Of a stretch of DNA of 64,000 nucleotides, positions 50,461 through 59,172 are shown piece after piece. Where the stretch lies: NCBI GenBank assembly GCA_036676475.1, contig JAKFCU010000098.1, positions 62,001 to 126,000 of the forward strand, in the 5' to 3' direction. The stretch's first letter is position 1. Every line of letters starts with the position of its first letter. The position numbers and the translations under genes are program-made. The DNA comes from LC029 sp036676475 (lineage in GTDB: Bacteria > Bacillota > Bacilli > Aneurinibacillales > RAOX-1). Below the pieces are notes generated by a model, which saw nothing but the letters and a program-made list of their open reading frames with translations, was not told the origin of the DNA and did no database searches.

Positions 50461-51553
50461 ATTGATTTCTTGATTTCATTAATTCGGATTGCGCTTTCGT
50501 TGCTATTACAAGACCGCGTCCTTGCTTCTTTTTGGAAACACCGGTTAAGTGTACCGAGGATCGGTCCAGAATCTTTTTCATCTGAATAGGAGTGAGTTCA
50601 GGCGCTTGGGCCAGAAGGAGGGCACAGATGCCAGATAAGTGGGGAGTAGCCATGGAGGTTCCGGATAGTGTGCTATACCCGGGTGAAACAGGCCAAGTAG
50701 ACAGAATATCAACCCCTGGCTGGACATAATTGAGCTTGCTGTCATAATTACTGAAGGAGGCTACTTTATTGTTGCGTCCTATGGCACCAACGGCTAACAC
50801 TTCAGCGTGCCGCGCGGGATAGTCGACAGATTCAGAGCTATTGCCTGATGAAGCAATCATGATGATCCCGTGCTTTAAGGCGGTTTTGATCGCCCGATGG
50901 AGAACTTGACTGGATTCTCTGGAACCAAAGCTCATATTCAAAATTCGAATTTTCTGATCAATGGCCCAATCAATAGCTTGGGCGATATCGGTTAAGGAGG
51001 CTGTTCCATCCGGGGAAAAGCATTTGAGGGCATAGAGCTCAGTTTTGGGGGCTACACCAACCACACCAATTTGATTATTCAAGGCAGCGACGGTTCCGGC
51101 AACATGTGTGCCATGTCCATTTTCATCGATAAATGGGCTGCTTGAATCTGCTGTATTGACTCCGCCTTTGATCATCCCGCGTAAATCAGGATGTCTTCCG
51201 TCGATTCCGGTATCGAGAATTCCCACCTTGATTCCGGCTCCTTCGGTTGTTTCCCACACTTCGGGAGCTTGAACTTTGGCTACCCCCCAGGGAGTAACTT
51301 GACTTTTTGTAAACTGCTGGTGAAGTGTATATTGAATATTGGCTTCTGTCTGAATATTGGTTTGGTCCCCTTCCATTTCTTGGGCAACCATACGGTTTTT
51401 TAGGGCTTCATAATCTTCCTTCAGCATAGAAATGGCATGCCATTTAGAGTAGAGACGCAACCTTTTCTTTGCTTTCTTTGGTAAATTTGCGTAAAAGCGA
51501 AGCAGATCTTGTTCAGATGGATACATAATAAATAAATGTTCTTGCTTATTCAT
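50459..51553 (-). CDS. subtilisin-family serine protease (S8), no signal peptide
   Basis: This 364-residue protease has a catalytic triad visible as Asp in VGILDTGIDGRHPD, His in NGHGTHVAGTVA and Ser in LSGTSMATPHLSG, with the oxyanion Asn in IASSGNSS. The N-terminal ~100 residues form a prodomain-like segment (LFIMYPSEQDLLRFYANLPK). No signal peptide is visible, so it may be intracellular or spore-associated. The ATG at 51553 has GAAGGCGAG upstream. An earlier ATG at 51628 would overlap the upstream YheC/D gene and is an alternative start. Confidence 0.9.
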   Translation of the reverse strand: MNKQEHLFIMYPSEQDLLRFYANLPKKAKKRLRLYSKWHAISMLKEDYEALKNRMVAQEMEGDQTNIQTEANIQYTLHQQFTKSQVTPWGVAKVQAPEVWETTEGAGIKVGILDTGIDGRHPDLRGMIKGGVNTADSSSPFIDENGHGTHVAGTVAALNNQIGVVGVAPKTELYALKCFSPDGTASLTDIAQAIDWAIDQKIRILNMSFGSRESSQVLHRAIKTALKHGIIMIASSGNSSESVDYPARHAEVLAVGAIGRNNKVASFSNYDSKLNYVQPGVDILSTWPVSPGYSTLSGTSMATPHLSGICALLLAQAPELTPIQMKKILDRSSVHLTGVSKKKQGRGLVIATKAQSELMKSRNQ

Positions 51554-51611
51554 TCGTGCTCGCCTTCTCTCACGATTTTTATACATACTATGAAAGAAAA
51601 CAACTCGGAGT

Positions 51612-52385
51612 TCATCTCCGGGTCTCATTCACCACACCATTAATTAATCGGAAGTTTCGGACGATTCGTTGATAGATTTTTTCGTTAGGAAGAAACTTGA
51701 ATAATTGATGGCCAGGTGTGGTATTGACTTCAATGATCCAAATCTTTCCCTCCGTATCAATGGCAAAGTCAATGCCTAATTCTCTTAGCCCCGAATAGGA
51801 ACTCGTTAACTGGTTAGCAATGATCAGGCTGATTCTCTTTAATTCATCCCTTAAATTTTTGATCTCTTCAAATGGCAAATGCATGGTCTGCATGATGATC
51901 TCACGAAAAGGAATGGCGGTTCCTCCGCAGGCAAAGTTGGTAGTAATTCCATTTCTTACACCAAGCTTTCCGACAATTCCTTCATACTCCCATTCATCAA
52001 TTGGACGTTGAAGGAGGACGCGAAAGTCGATGGGCTGCTCGTCGTAGGAAAGCAGGGGGATTCCCTGTTGTATCAAATATTTATGATTCTTGATCATTTG
52101 TTTCAAATAAGGGGCTAGCTTGTCAAAAGTAGGGATAGCAATGTTCAATTCACTTGTTTGTACAATAAAGTGCTCATCTTTTTGCGTAAGCCGAATAATT
52201 CCCTTTCCTTTCATCCCATTGTCAGGTTTTAGATAAAGAATAGGGTAGGATGCTAGCATCTCAAGGAGGGTTTGCTTGGTAAGCAGGTGCATATGGGGGA
52301 TATAGGGCTGGATATGCTCATTTTCGAGCAATACATTATTCTTAGTCCATTTACTTACAACGTATTGATATCTACGCTTAACCAC
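51612..52385 (-). CDS. YheC/YheD-like ATP-grasp spore coat-associated protein
   Basis: This 257-residue ATP-grasp protein has LYLKPDNGMKGKGIIRL as the nucleotide-binding lysine/glycine loop, PIDFRVLLQRP, and the metal-binding end ELGIDFAIDTEGKIWIIEVN. YheC/D proteins are endospore coat-associated. This one is shorter than the usual 350-450 residues, being essentially the ATP-grasp core. The GTG start follows GGAGAGG. It lies directly before the subtilase gene on the same strand, so the two may be co-transcribed. Confidence 0.83.
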   Translation of the reverse strand: MVKRRYQYVVSKWTKNNVLLENEHIQPYIPHMHLLTKQTLLEMLASYPILYLKPDNGMKGKGIIRLTQKDEHFIVQTSELNIAIPTFDKLAPYLKQMIKNHKYLIQQGIPLLSYDEQPIDFRVLLQRPIDEWEYEGIVGKLGVRNGITTNFACGGTAIPFREIIMQTMHLPFEEIKNLRDELKRISLIIANQLTSSYSGLRELGIDFAIDTEGKIWIIEVNTTPGHQLFKFLPNEKIYQRIVRNFRLINGVVNETRR

Positions 52386-52497
52386 AGATATCCTCTCCTA
52401 GGTCATGGTTTACTGTATCTTATGTCGATACGGGAAAAATGGTATGGATGGATGCCCAATTGAAGGGGAAAGCCTAAAGGGAAGAGGTGAAAAAGGA

Positions 52498-53160
52498 ATG
52501 TTAAGAAAGATGAAGGGGCTGTTCTTTTCTTTGTTTTTATTGGTTGTACTGATTTTATCGTATTTCTTGATGCGATCTGAATTGGGCTCCATTCATGTGG
52601 AAAATATAGTAGATGCTCTACGATCTTTAGGTCCATGGGCTGCGATTTTGGGCGGAGGGCTGATTTTCCTTCAGACGTTTTTCCCATTCATGCCATTTAT
52701 TCTAATAGCTGGGGCAAATGTCCTTGTCTTTGGTTTATGGAGCGGTTTTTTTATTACTTGGGTTAGTGCTGTCATCGCTTCCATTCTTATGTTTTATATG
52801 GCTCGCACATTTTGGCGGGATTGGGCCAAGAAAAAAATGAAGAACTTTCCGAGAATCCAAAGTATGAACCAATATTTTCGACAAAACGGTTTTAAAACCA
52901 TTTTGTTTTTGCGTCTGTTTCCGGTCATTCCTCCTGTCGCGGTGAATCTGGCTGCGGGTTTATCCGCTATTGAGGCCAGGGCTTACTTTTTTGGAACCTT
53001 ATTGGGAAAGATTCCAGTCATTTTTGTACAATCGATGATAGGAAATGACCTCTTTCATTTTGCCGATAACAAGGTCCGGCTTCTGTTATTTGCTGGCGGA
53101 TTTGGAATTTTTCTTTTAATTGGGATGAGGGAAGTGAGGAGAAAATGGAAGCTCTCATGA
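52498..53160 (+). CDS. TVP38/TMEM64 (DedA-like) family membrane protein
   Basis: This 220-residue membrane protein has five to six hydrophobic segments. The VTT-domain core includes FFPFMPFILIAGANVLVFG, the cytosolic YFRQNGFKTILFLRLFPVIP with its F-x-x-R-(F/L)-x-P motif, and PPVAVNLAAGLSAIEARAY. Family members are thought to act in lipid transport or membrane homeostasis. GAGGTGAAAAAGGA precedes the ATG at 52498. An earlier ATG at 52405 is less likely because its extra residues are hydrophilic and it lacks a binding site. Confidence 0.87.
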   Translation: MLRKMKGLFFSLFLLVVLILSYFLMRSELGSIHVENIVDALRSLGPWAAILGGGLIFLQTFFPFMPFILIAGANVLVFGLWSGFFITWVSAVIASILMFYMARTFWRDWAKKKMKNFPRIQSMNQYFRQNGFKTILFLRLFPVIPPVAVNLAAGLSAIEARAYFFGTLLGKIPVIFVQSMIGNDLFHFADNKVRLLLFAGGFGIFLLIGMREVRRKWKLS

Positions 53161-53219
53161 GAAAGCAGGTCTTGGGGAAGATAAACCTAACTAAGTTTTG
53201 TGAAAAGGAGAGAAGAACC

Positions 53220-53651
53220 ATGATTCCAGTACCATCTGAGATTGAAGGAAAAGAAGCCACATATGGTGAGATTGAAAAGTCATTTCAAAATGAAGGCTTT
53301 GTGCTAGGGGGGAATTGGGAGTATGAATCAGGTTATTTTGATGCCGCTCTAGAACGGGATGGTGGAGAAACGATCTATCTTCGCCTTCCTTTTCAAGTGG
53401 TGGCTGGAGAACTGAATGATAAAGAAGCGAGATTAAAATTTCTTCAGCCTCTCTTGGTCCGTCATGTGGTGAATACTGAAATTTCGAAAGTTGATTCGCT
53501 GCCTTTGGTAGATGAAATGCCTCTTGCTACGAATAGTCTCGTAAATCAGTTCCAAAAGCCGTTGGAAATGGATGGTGAGATTCATGATGAACAGCAGCGG
53601 CTGCAAGAGGCACAGGTAGCTATCCATAAAATCATAACTTATGTTCATTAA
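53220..53651 (+). CDS. YugN-like family protein
   Basis: This 143-residue protein starts MIPVPSEIEGKEATYGEIEK, with GFVLGGNWEYESGYFDAALERDG and IYLRLPFQVVAGELN, the hallmarks of the YugN-like family. That family is conserved in Bacillales and has no known function. GGAGAG precedes the ATG at 53220. The gene starts 60 bp after the TVP38-like gene. Confidence 0.85.
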   Translation: MIPVPSEIEGKEATYGEIEKSFQNEGFVLGGNWEYESGYFDAALERDGGETIYLRLPFQVVAGELNDKEARLKFLQPLLVRHVVNTEISKVDSLPLVDEMPLATNSLVNQFQKPLEMDGEIHDEQQRLQEAQVAIHKIITYVH

Positions 53652-53707
53652 TCCTAACGGCTTCGGGGTTTTTCTTTGATTCAGTGGAATAAAGGAGGGG
53701 AACATGA

Positions 53708-54832
53708 ATGTGGAAAAATAAGTTGTTTTTTGTTTGGGTTATGATTTTCTTTTCTTTTCCTTACTTTGCAGAAGGGAAAGAGAAGAGTGAAGTGACGTTT
53801 ATCGTGAAATCCTCGCCTGATTCCTCCTTTGAGAGCAAGCTTCATATCCAGAATCAACAACTCATGCGAGAGATTTTAAACAGCAAAAAGGTGGAAATGG
53901 ATAAAGTGCCCGAGCTTCCCTACGCGTATTTGATATTGAAAGATACAACAGGTAAAAAAGAACTTATGATTAGCTATTCTCTCAATTTATTCGAAATGGC
54001 TAATCATACCAAGCTTCAGGTGGAGCAGAAAACAAAGCAAAAGCTAAATAGCTATATCTCCCTCTTGCTGAAACATCATTATGGAGAACCTGTTTCCTGG
54101 AAGGAAGCGGCTCATCTCTTTCCGCGGAAAGGGTACGCGGAGGTAGTGGATGTGGAAACGGGAAAGCATTTTCAAGTACAACGGAGAGCGGGCAGTCAGC
54201 ATGCTGATGTTCAGCCCTTAACAGCCGAAGATACAAAGATTATGAAGGAAATCTATAGCGGAGAATGGAGTTGGAAAAGAAGAGCCATTCTTGTTCGAAC
54301 AGGGGGACGCCTATTAGCCGGATCGATGCATGGAATGCCCCATGGAGCAGGAGCCATTACTTGGAATAACTTTCCTGGCCACTTCTGTATCCATTTTAAG
54401 GATAGTACCACCCATCGAAAAAGCTCTCCTGATCCTGGGCATGACTTAATGATCAGTAAGTCATCTGGAGAATTGTTAGATCGACTCGTGCATGGGTCTC
54501 CTGAAGAAGTGATCGGTTTGTTTATTGCCGCCATTCAAGAACAAGACCGAAGTGTTATAAAGCTCATGTTGAATCAGTCTGATCCTGCTATGGTTCAAGC
54601 CTTTCTGGATAAAGCAGAGCAGATCGAAGGAATCAGAATTGAACCTGCCATAAACCAAAAAACAACGAATGGACTGCTGTACTTACAAGAAATCCCAATC
54701 AATACGATTATAAAAAGAAAAGGGGCACGGGAGGAAAAAATTTGTATGAACTATACGCTGACTCGAGGAGGCTTCACAGAACGCTGGAAGATGGAAATTG
54801 AACCTTTATTAAATACATGGGGTAGCCCATGA
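53708..54832 (+). CDS. exported conserved hypothetical protein
   Basis: This 374-residue protein has an N-terminal signal peptide (LFFVWVMIFFSFPYFAEG). The middle contains a conserved-looking block AGSMHGMPHGAGAITWNN followed by FPGHFCIHFKDSTTH, seen in Bacillus proteins of unknown function. The His and Cys residues there could bind metal or catalyse, but this is unproven. The C-terminal part (about 260-374) resembles an NTF2/DUF-like domain. AGGAGGGG precedes the ATG. A 4-bp overlap couples it to the next gene. Confidence 0.75.
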   Translation: MWKNKLFFVWVMIFFSFPYFAEGKEKSEVTFIVKSSPDSSFESKLHIQNQQLMREILNSKKVEMDKVPELPYAYLILKDTTGKKELMISYSLNLFEMANHTKLQVEQKTKQKLNSYISLLLKHHYGEPVSWKEAAHLFPRKGYAEVVDVETGKHFQVQRRAGSQHADVQPLTAEDTKIMKEIYSGEWSWKRRAILVRTGGRLLAGSMHGMPHGAGAITWNNFPGHFCIHFKDSTTHRKSSPDPGHDLMISKSSGELLDRLVHGSPEEVIGLFIAAIQEQDRSVIKLMLNQSDPAMVQAFLDKAEQIEGIRIEPAINQKTTNGLLYLQEIPINTIIKRKGAREEKICMNYTLTRGGFTERWKMEIEPLLNTWGSP

Positions 54833-55158
54833 AGAGATTTTCCGAAAAATTCTGCTTTATTACTGTAACCTTTTCCCCTCCTCGCTCGTCTAAAAAAGGA
54901 CTTGACCCAAAAAGAGGAGGGGCTTTATTGAATAATGTAGAGGCACGCTATCATGTAAAAAAAGGCATGTTTGCTCTGTTCACGGGTGTCATACTGATGC
55001 TGTTTTATCAGCGATGGGAGGTTACAAGGTGGCTTGGTGAAGTAGATAATGTGTGGGTGACTATGATTGTCATAATTGTGCCTTTAGTGTTGATTACAGA
55101 AATGAACTATCTCATCTATCATCTTTTGAAAGATAAACTAGAGAATATTGTTGAATAG
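54829..55158 (+). CDS. small membrane protein with two helices
   Basis: The full frame encodes 109 residues. Two transmembrane helices are visible (MFALFTGVILMLFY and VWVTMIVIIVPLVLITEM). The ATG at 54829 forms an ATGA overlap with the upstream gene but has no clear binding site. A TTG at 54928 preceded by GAGGAGG is the stronger start and would give 76 residues (NNVEARYHVKKG). The TTG site's GAGGAGGGG can pair with CCCCTCCTC at 54875-54883. Function unknown. Confidence 0.65.
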   Translation: MKRFSEKFCFITVTFSPPRSSKKGLDPKRGGALLNNVEARYHVKKGMFALFTGVILMLFYQRWEVTRWLGEVDNVWVTMIVIIVPLVLITEMNYLIYHLLKDKLENIVE

Positions 55159-55164
55159 AATAGT

Positions 55165-55217
55165 GGGATATTTTCACCTCATGCAAGATTCATGATGTGA
55201 AAATATCCCATTCTTTT
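55165..55217 (+). terminator. rho-independent terminator
   Basis: GGGATATTTTCAC and GTGAAAATATCCC form a perfect 13-bp stem, followed by CATTCTTTTTT. Confidence 0.85.
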
Positions 55218-55386
55218 TTCCCTCATCAGCTGTTCCCAAATTGATCGGGAAATGGTTTGTACAGGCTTGGAGTATGCCGGTGTGTTGTATATCGGAAAGG
55301 CGAACGATAAAAGTTCTATAACCTAATCATAACCCCCTCCTGTCCTTCATATAGTAATCGTAAACAACTTAAAGGAGGCGACGAGG

Positions 55387-55782
55387 ATGCAAATCCATTT
55401 TTATGATCAATGGGACAAGCAGTCTCATAGCATGGCAAAGAAAAGTGTGAAAGCTCGAATGGGGCTTATTGATAAAATCCAATCCTTTCATAAAAAATGG
55501 GGAAACCACATTCTTATTCTTATTTCTATGTTTGGTGCTTTGTTATTTTCTTATCTTATTTTCGGGGATCCCCAGGGACAAGCTATAGGTAACTCGGAAA
55601 CCGTGACTTATGTTAAGCCTGAAGAAATCCTATATACCGTTCGCCAAGGGGATACTCTTTGGTCCATTGCTGAAGTGTACTATCCGGAAAAATTAAGAGA
55701 AGAAGCCATTGTGTTGATTCAAGAGAAAAATGGGTTTCAAGGGACTATGATTCATGCTGGACAAACGATTTTGTTACCTTAG
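55387..55782 (+). CDS. membrane-anchored LysM domain protein
   Basis: This 131-residue protein has a cytosolic N-terminus, one transmembrane helix (ILILISMFGALLFSYLIFG, about residues 42-60) and a C-terminal LysM domain (YTVRQGDTLWSIAEVYYPE to IHAGQTILLP). The layout resembles the YneA cell division suppressor family, but no LexA site or lexA gene lies nearby, so that role is not claimed. LysM should bind peptidoglycan outside the membrane. GGAGGCGACGAGG precedes the ATG. Confidence 0.82.
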   Translation: MQIHFYDQWDKQSHSMAKKSVKARMGLIDKIQSFHKKWGNHILILISMFGALLFSYLIFGDPQGQAIGNSETVTYVKPEEILYTVRQGDTLWSIAEVYYPEKLREEAIVLIQEKNGFQGTMIHAGQTILLP

Positions 55783-55894
55783 TCCTCACTTTTTTTTAGA
55801 AATTTATACATTCGTTAGAAGTAATGGGATGTATTCTTCCAATCTAGTAGTATAATGGAATCAGAGAGAAACCATTAATTGGAGGTGTCGGGGG

Positions 55895-56107
55895 ATGCAG
55901 GCCCAAGAATTATTGAGAAATAGCTTAAATGAGCAGGGAATTACTACAGAAGTAGTGGGAGATGCCATATATCGATTCTCCCAATATCAATGTGAATGGA
56001 TGATCCCTCAACATATTATCGATCGGATGCTAGTTCAAGATCTGGATCAAGCGATGAAATATATAGAATGCAAGTTATTTTATCTTGTTCGCCGTATTGA
56101 AGATTAG
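55895..56107 (+). CDS. small hypothetical protein
   Basis: This is a 70-residue soluble protein starting MQAQELLRNSLNEQGITTEV. GGAGGTG lies 6 bases before the ATG. Helical segments and Cys residues (YQCEWM, ECKLF) are visible, but no motif is known to me. It is monocistronic in front of a decayed lyase gene. Confidence 0.55.
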   Translation: MQAQELLRNSLNEQGITTEVVGDAIYRFSQYQCEWMIPQHIIDRMLVQDLDQAMKYIECKLFYLVRRIED

Positions 56108-56184
56108 AGCGATAAGGAGTAAGCTATGAAGATCATTTGGACAGCCTGAATATAACGTTTGGGTGTTTTGTTTTTTAGCCGGTT

Positions 56185-56919
56185 ATGCAGGAGAAAAGTC
56201 TATTCTCACAGGCTGTTCACGGCGGTGAAGAGGTGGTTGCTCTATTGGAGGGCGGGAGAGGAAGCGGTGGTAACCTCATCAGGAATGTCTGCTATTCTAT
56301 GTGGTTTGTTAACGCATCTTCAAGCAGGTGATCATGTTCTCTGTTCTTCCGAAATTTATGGGGTTACTGGCAGCTTACTGGAAAAAGAATTGTCCCGTTT
56401 AGGGATTGAGTTTAGTTTTGCCGATTTTTCTCAATTGGATCAAGTGACGGAGAGTATTCATTGGGAGCCTTTGAAGCTTGGCTTGCTCAACGGGGGGCGA
56501 AAACATTTGTCTTGAGGATGAGACAACATTGTGAAAATGGAGTGAAGGTGGCTGAATTTCTGCAAAGTCATCCCAAAATCGAGCGAGTCTACTATCCGGG
56601 CTTGTCCACTCATCCGACTTATCTTATTGCCAGTTCCTTATTAAACGGACGGTTTGGGGGAATGATAAGCTTTAAATTAGCGGATCATCTTGAAAGTATC
56701 GATGCGTTTATCCAATCGCTTGAATTGATTAATTTAACTCCATCCCTTGCAGGAGTTACCACTACGTTATCCCACCCATTAAACACGTCCCACCGGGCTT
56801 GGGACAAGGAAAAGCAAAATCAATGGGGAATCACGTAGGGTCTTTTGCGATTGTTTGTGGGAATAGAAGATCCAGAGGATATTATTCAAGATTTGAATAG
56901 AGGCTTTGAGAAATTATAA
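56185..56919 (+). pseudogene. decayed Cys/Met metabolism PLP lyase (cystathionine/methionine gamma-lyase type)
   Basis: The fragments read, across frameshifts, LLEGGR then EEAVVTSSGMSAILCGLLTH and HVLCSSEIYGVTGSLLEKEL. An internal deletion near 56460 then removes the active-site lysine region. The C-terminal half follows (GAFEAWLAQRGAKTFVLRM, VYYPGLSTHP, PSLAGVTTTLSHP), with a TAG near 56836 before LLRLFVGIEDPEDI and FEKL. Loss of the PLP lysine region and the stop show that it is not functional. Confidence 0.87.
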
Positions 56920-56929
56920 CAGCACTCCG

Positions 56930-56972
56930 TTAGGAAAGGCCTTATGCGTATAATACTTTTCGATAAGTGTAG
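56930..56972 (-). repeat. inverted, shortened copy of the dispersed repeat
   Basis: The complement reads CACTTATCGAAAAGTATTAT followed by ACGCATAAGGCCTTTC. The inner GCTAC-GTAGC stem is deleted, as in the shortened copy at 50281. Confidence 0.75.
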
Positions 56973-56982
56973 GAAAGAGGAA

Positions 56983-57015
56983 AGCCGAGCAGGATCTTCT
57001 CGGTTTTCCTCTTTT
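56983..57015 (-). terminator. terminator of the His/Tyr-rich gene
   Basis: On the minus strand AACCGAG and CTCGGCTT flank a 9-base loop and are followed by TTCCTCTTTCC. Confidence 0.6.
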
Positions 57016-57024
57016 AGCTTTGTT

Positions 57025-57339
57025 TTAATAGCCCTTGTGCTTGTGGCTGCTATGACTCGAGCTGCTGTCATCACAGCTATAATGATGTTTATCGATGTGG
57101 TGGTGATGATAGTAGTGTTTGTAATGAGTGTGTGTTTCACAATCTTTGTCATGGCTATGTCCATCATAATGTCCGCTTTTTTTCGCATAGAACGTCATTT
57201 TTACATAATAATATTTGTAGTATTTGTAATGCTTCATGTACATGGTTTTGGACTTGCCTTTGTAATAATCACATTTGCCATGATGGTAATCACACATCTT
57301 TTTGTATTCCATATACTTATTTTCGTTTTCGTGTCCCAC
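57025..57339 (-). CDS. His/Tyr/Lys-rich protein, probably spore coat
   Basis: This 104-residue protein is dominated by His, Tyr and Lys (HYKYYKYYYVKM, HYKHYYHHHHIDKHHY) with three Cys and a Ser/His tail. No globular motif is visible. The GTG start has AAAGGAGG nine bases upstream, the best binding site on either strand here, which decides for the minus strand against a long plus-strand reading frame. Tyr- and His-rich composition is typical of cross-linked coat proteins, so a spore surface role is inferred. Confidence 0.65.
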   Translation of the reverse strand: MGHENENKYMEYKKMCDYHHGKCDYYKGKSKTMYMKHYKYYKYYYVKMTFYAKKSGHYDGHSHDKDCETHTHYKHYYHHHHIDKHHYSCDDSSSSHSSHKHKGY

Positions 57340-57506
57340 TTAGTTAAACCTCCTTTATTTTGGTGTCAACATCAGCTTATGTCTCGAAGATAGGAATGGA
57401 TTAGACAAATGCCCTGATGAACAAAATATAGGCTTTTACCTAAGATTCAGATAGAATGAATTGTTTTTCGGATAAACTAATGATGGTTTTTAAAGGAGAG
57501 ATGAAT

Positions 57507-58373
57507 ATGTTACAAGCTGGTCAATTATCTACACTCAAGGTTGTGCGAAAGGCCGCATTTGGATATTTTTTGACAGATGGTGATACTGAAATTTTATTGC
57601 ACAACAATGAAGCGGATGCCCCTTTAAAAGAAGATGAAAGTGTTGAGGTCTTTTTATATATGGATCATCAGGAACGCATCGCGGCTACGATGCACCGCCC
57701 TACCATCGTTTGGGGGGAATTCGGGTGGTTAAAGGTGACAGATGTAAATAAGAAAATGGGGGTATTCCTTGACCTGGGCATTCACAAGGAGCTCCTCTTA
57801 TCCAAAGATGATATGCCTCATGGTTGGGCGGATTGGCCGCAAGTCGGCGATAAGGTGTTTGTTGGGTTGCAGCATGATAAAAAGGGGCGGTTATTAGCCA
57901 AGCTTGGTCTCGATGTGGAGCTGAAGGATCAGGAGAAGCAGGCGGATAAAAGTATCATCAATTCGGAGGTTTCCGGACAGGTTTATCGTGTTATTCCTGC
58001 GGGAGCATTTCTTTTTACAGAAGAGGGATATATTGGGTTTATTCACCGGGACGATATGAAGCAACCCGTTCGCCTTGGAGAATTTATAACTGTTCGGGTA
58101 AAGAGCATCAGAGATGATGGACGGATCAATGTTACCCATCAGCAAAGTAAAAAGGTTGCCTACAATGAAGATTCGGATATGATTCTGGACGTTTTGAAGC
58201 AACGCGGGGGGGCCATGCCGATCTCGGATAAAACGGAACCCGATATGATTCGCAGTAAGTTCCACATTAGTAAAGCAGCTTTCAAACGGGCCATGGGAAA
58301 ATTGATGAAAGAAGATTTAGTATACCAAGAGGAGGGTTGGACCTATTTAACCACTCTTAGAGATAAAAAGTAG
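57507..58373 (+). CDS. CvfB-family S1-domain RNA-binding protein
   Basis: This 288-residue protein has an N-terminal S1-like domain (LQAGQLSTLKVVRKAAFGYF, then LHNNEA), a second S1 module (GWLKVTDVNKKMGVFLDLGI, LLLSKDDMP), a third (GQVYRVIPAGAFLFTEEGYIG), and a C-terminal winged helix (FHISKAAFKRAMGKLMKE). This is the order in CvfB/YitL proteins, which bind RNA and affect virulence or stress genes. The ATG at 57507 has AGGAGAG upstream. Confidence 0.88.
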   Translation: MLQAGQLSTLKVVRKAAFGYFLTDGDTEILLHNNEADAPLKEDESVEVFLYMDHQERIAATMHRPTIVWGEFGWLKVTDVNKKMGVFLDLGIHKELLLSKDDMPHGWADWPQVGDKVFVGLQHDKKGRLLAKLGLDVELKDQEKQADKSIINSEVSGQVYRVIPAGAFLFTEEGYIGFIHRDDMKQPVRLGEFITVRVKSIRDDGRINVTHQQSKKVAYNEDSDMILDVLKQRGGAMPISDKTEPDMIRSKFHISKAAFKRAMGKLMKEDLVYQEEGWTYLTTLRDKK

Positions 58374-58393
58374 TGAAATGAGGAGGTTGAACA

Positions 58394-59113
58394 ATGGAAT
58401 TCTGGCAGGGTGACGCGAAATTATCGATTATGGAATTTGCCGTTCGTGCTACTGTAGCCTATGTATTTTTGTTCGGTATCATCAAATTTCTCGGTCAGAG
58501 GACTATGAGCAATCTCCAGGCTCAGGATTTTCTGTTTGCTATTGTCATTGGGGATGTCATTGGAGAGCCGTTAATAAACGGAGATATGAGTCTAATGGGC
58601 CCCTTTACAGTGGCGCTTACGCTAACGGGTATTCATTATGTTCTAACCTTTATGGTTTTAAAATCTTCGAAGATTCGAAGGTTTGTAGATGAAGAACCAT
58701 TGATTCTGGTTTCTCAAGGTAAGATTTTGCGAAACATGATGCGAAAAACAAAAGTGACCTTAGACATGCTCCTTATGTCGGCTAGGTTGAACAATGTAAC
58801 GAGAATGTCCGATGTCGAGCTAGCTATTCTTGAACCTAATGGAGAGATCAGTATTATTACGAAAGCCCAGGCTAATCCCATTACGCCTAGAGACATAAAT
58901 ATACCGACTGCCAAAGTGAAAATGCCGTCAGTACTCATTGAGGACGGTCATATCATACAGAGAAACTTAAAGTCCCACCATCTATCAGAAGATTGGCTCA
59001 AGGAGCAGCTTAAGGGGAAGGGAATTGAATCTTCCAAAGAGGTTTTCTTGGCTTTGCTTGAAGCGGATGGCACTGTTTATATTTCTAAAAAGCGAGAGCC
59101 CTATTTGCATTAA
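58394..59113 (+). CDS. YetF/DUF421 family membrane protein
   Basis: This 239-residue protein has three N-terminal transmembrane helices with the family motif KFLGQRTMSNLQAQDFLFAIVIGDVIGEP region, and two soluble YetF domains (LILVSQGKILRNMMRKTKVT; SVLIEDGHIIQRNL). Members occur in sporulating bacilli. Some are germination or SpoVA-associated, but the activity is not established. It follows cvfB by 20 bp, so co-transcription is likely, and a terminator follows. Confidence 0.88.
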   Translation: MEFWQGDAKLSIMEFAVRATVAYVFLFGIIKFLGQRTMSNLQAQDFLFAIVIGDVIGEPLINGDMSLMGPFTVALTLTGIHYVLTFMVLKSSKIRRFVDEEPLILVSQGKILRNMMRKTKVTLDMLLMSARLNNVTRMSDVELAILEPNGEISIITKAQANPITPRDINIPTAKVKMPSVLIEDGHIIQRNLKSHHLSEDWLKEQLKGKGIESSKEVFLALLEADGTVYISKKREPYLH

Positions 59114-59120
59114 CCTGCGA

Positions 59121-59149
59121 ACCCTTAAAGTTTAAGTTACTTTAAGGGT
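59121..59149. terminator. terminator between yetF-like gene and convergent gene
   Basis: ACCCTTAAAG and CTTTAAGGGT form a perfect 10-bp stem. Confidence 0.65.
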
Positions 59150-59172
59150 ATTTATCGTAACTTTCTCCTATA

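Noticed and set aside
55296..55312. Possible LexA (SOS) box before the LysM gene
   Set aside because: CGAAC and GTTCT are separated by 7 bases, whereas the DinR/LexA site needs 4, so a YneA/SOS assignment is not supported.
56944..57393. 149-codon plus-strand hydrophobic frame
   Set aside because: It is antisense to the His/Tyr-rich gene. The minus strand has AAAGGAGG before a GTG, while the plus strand lacks a binding site.
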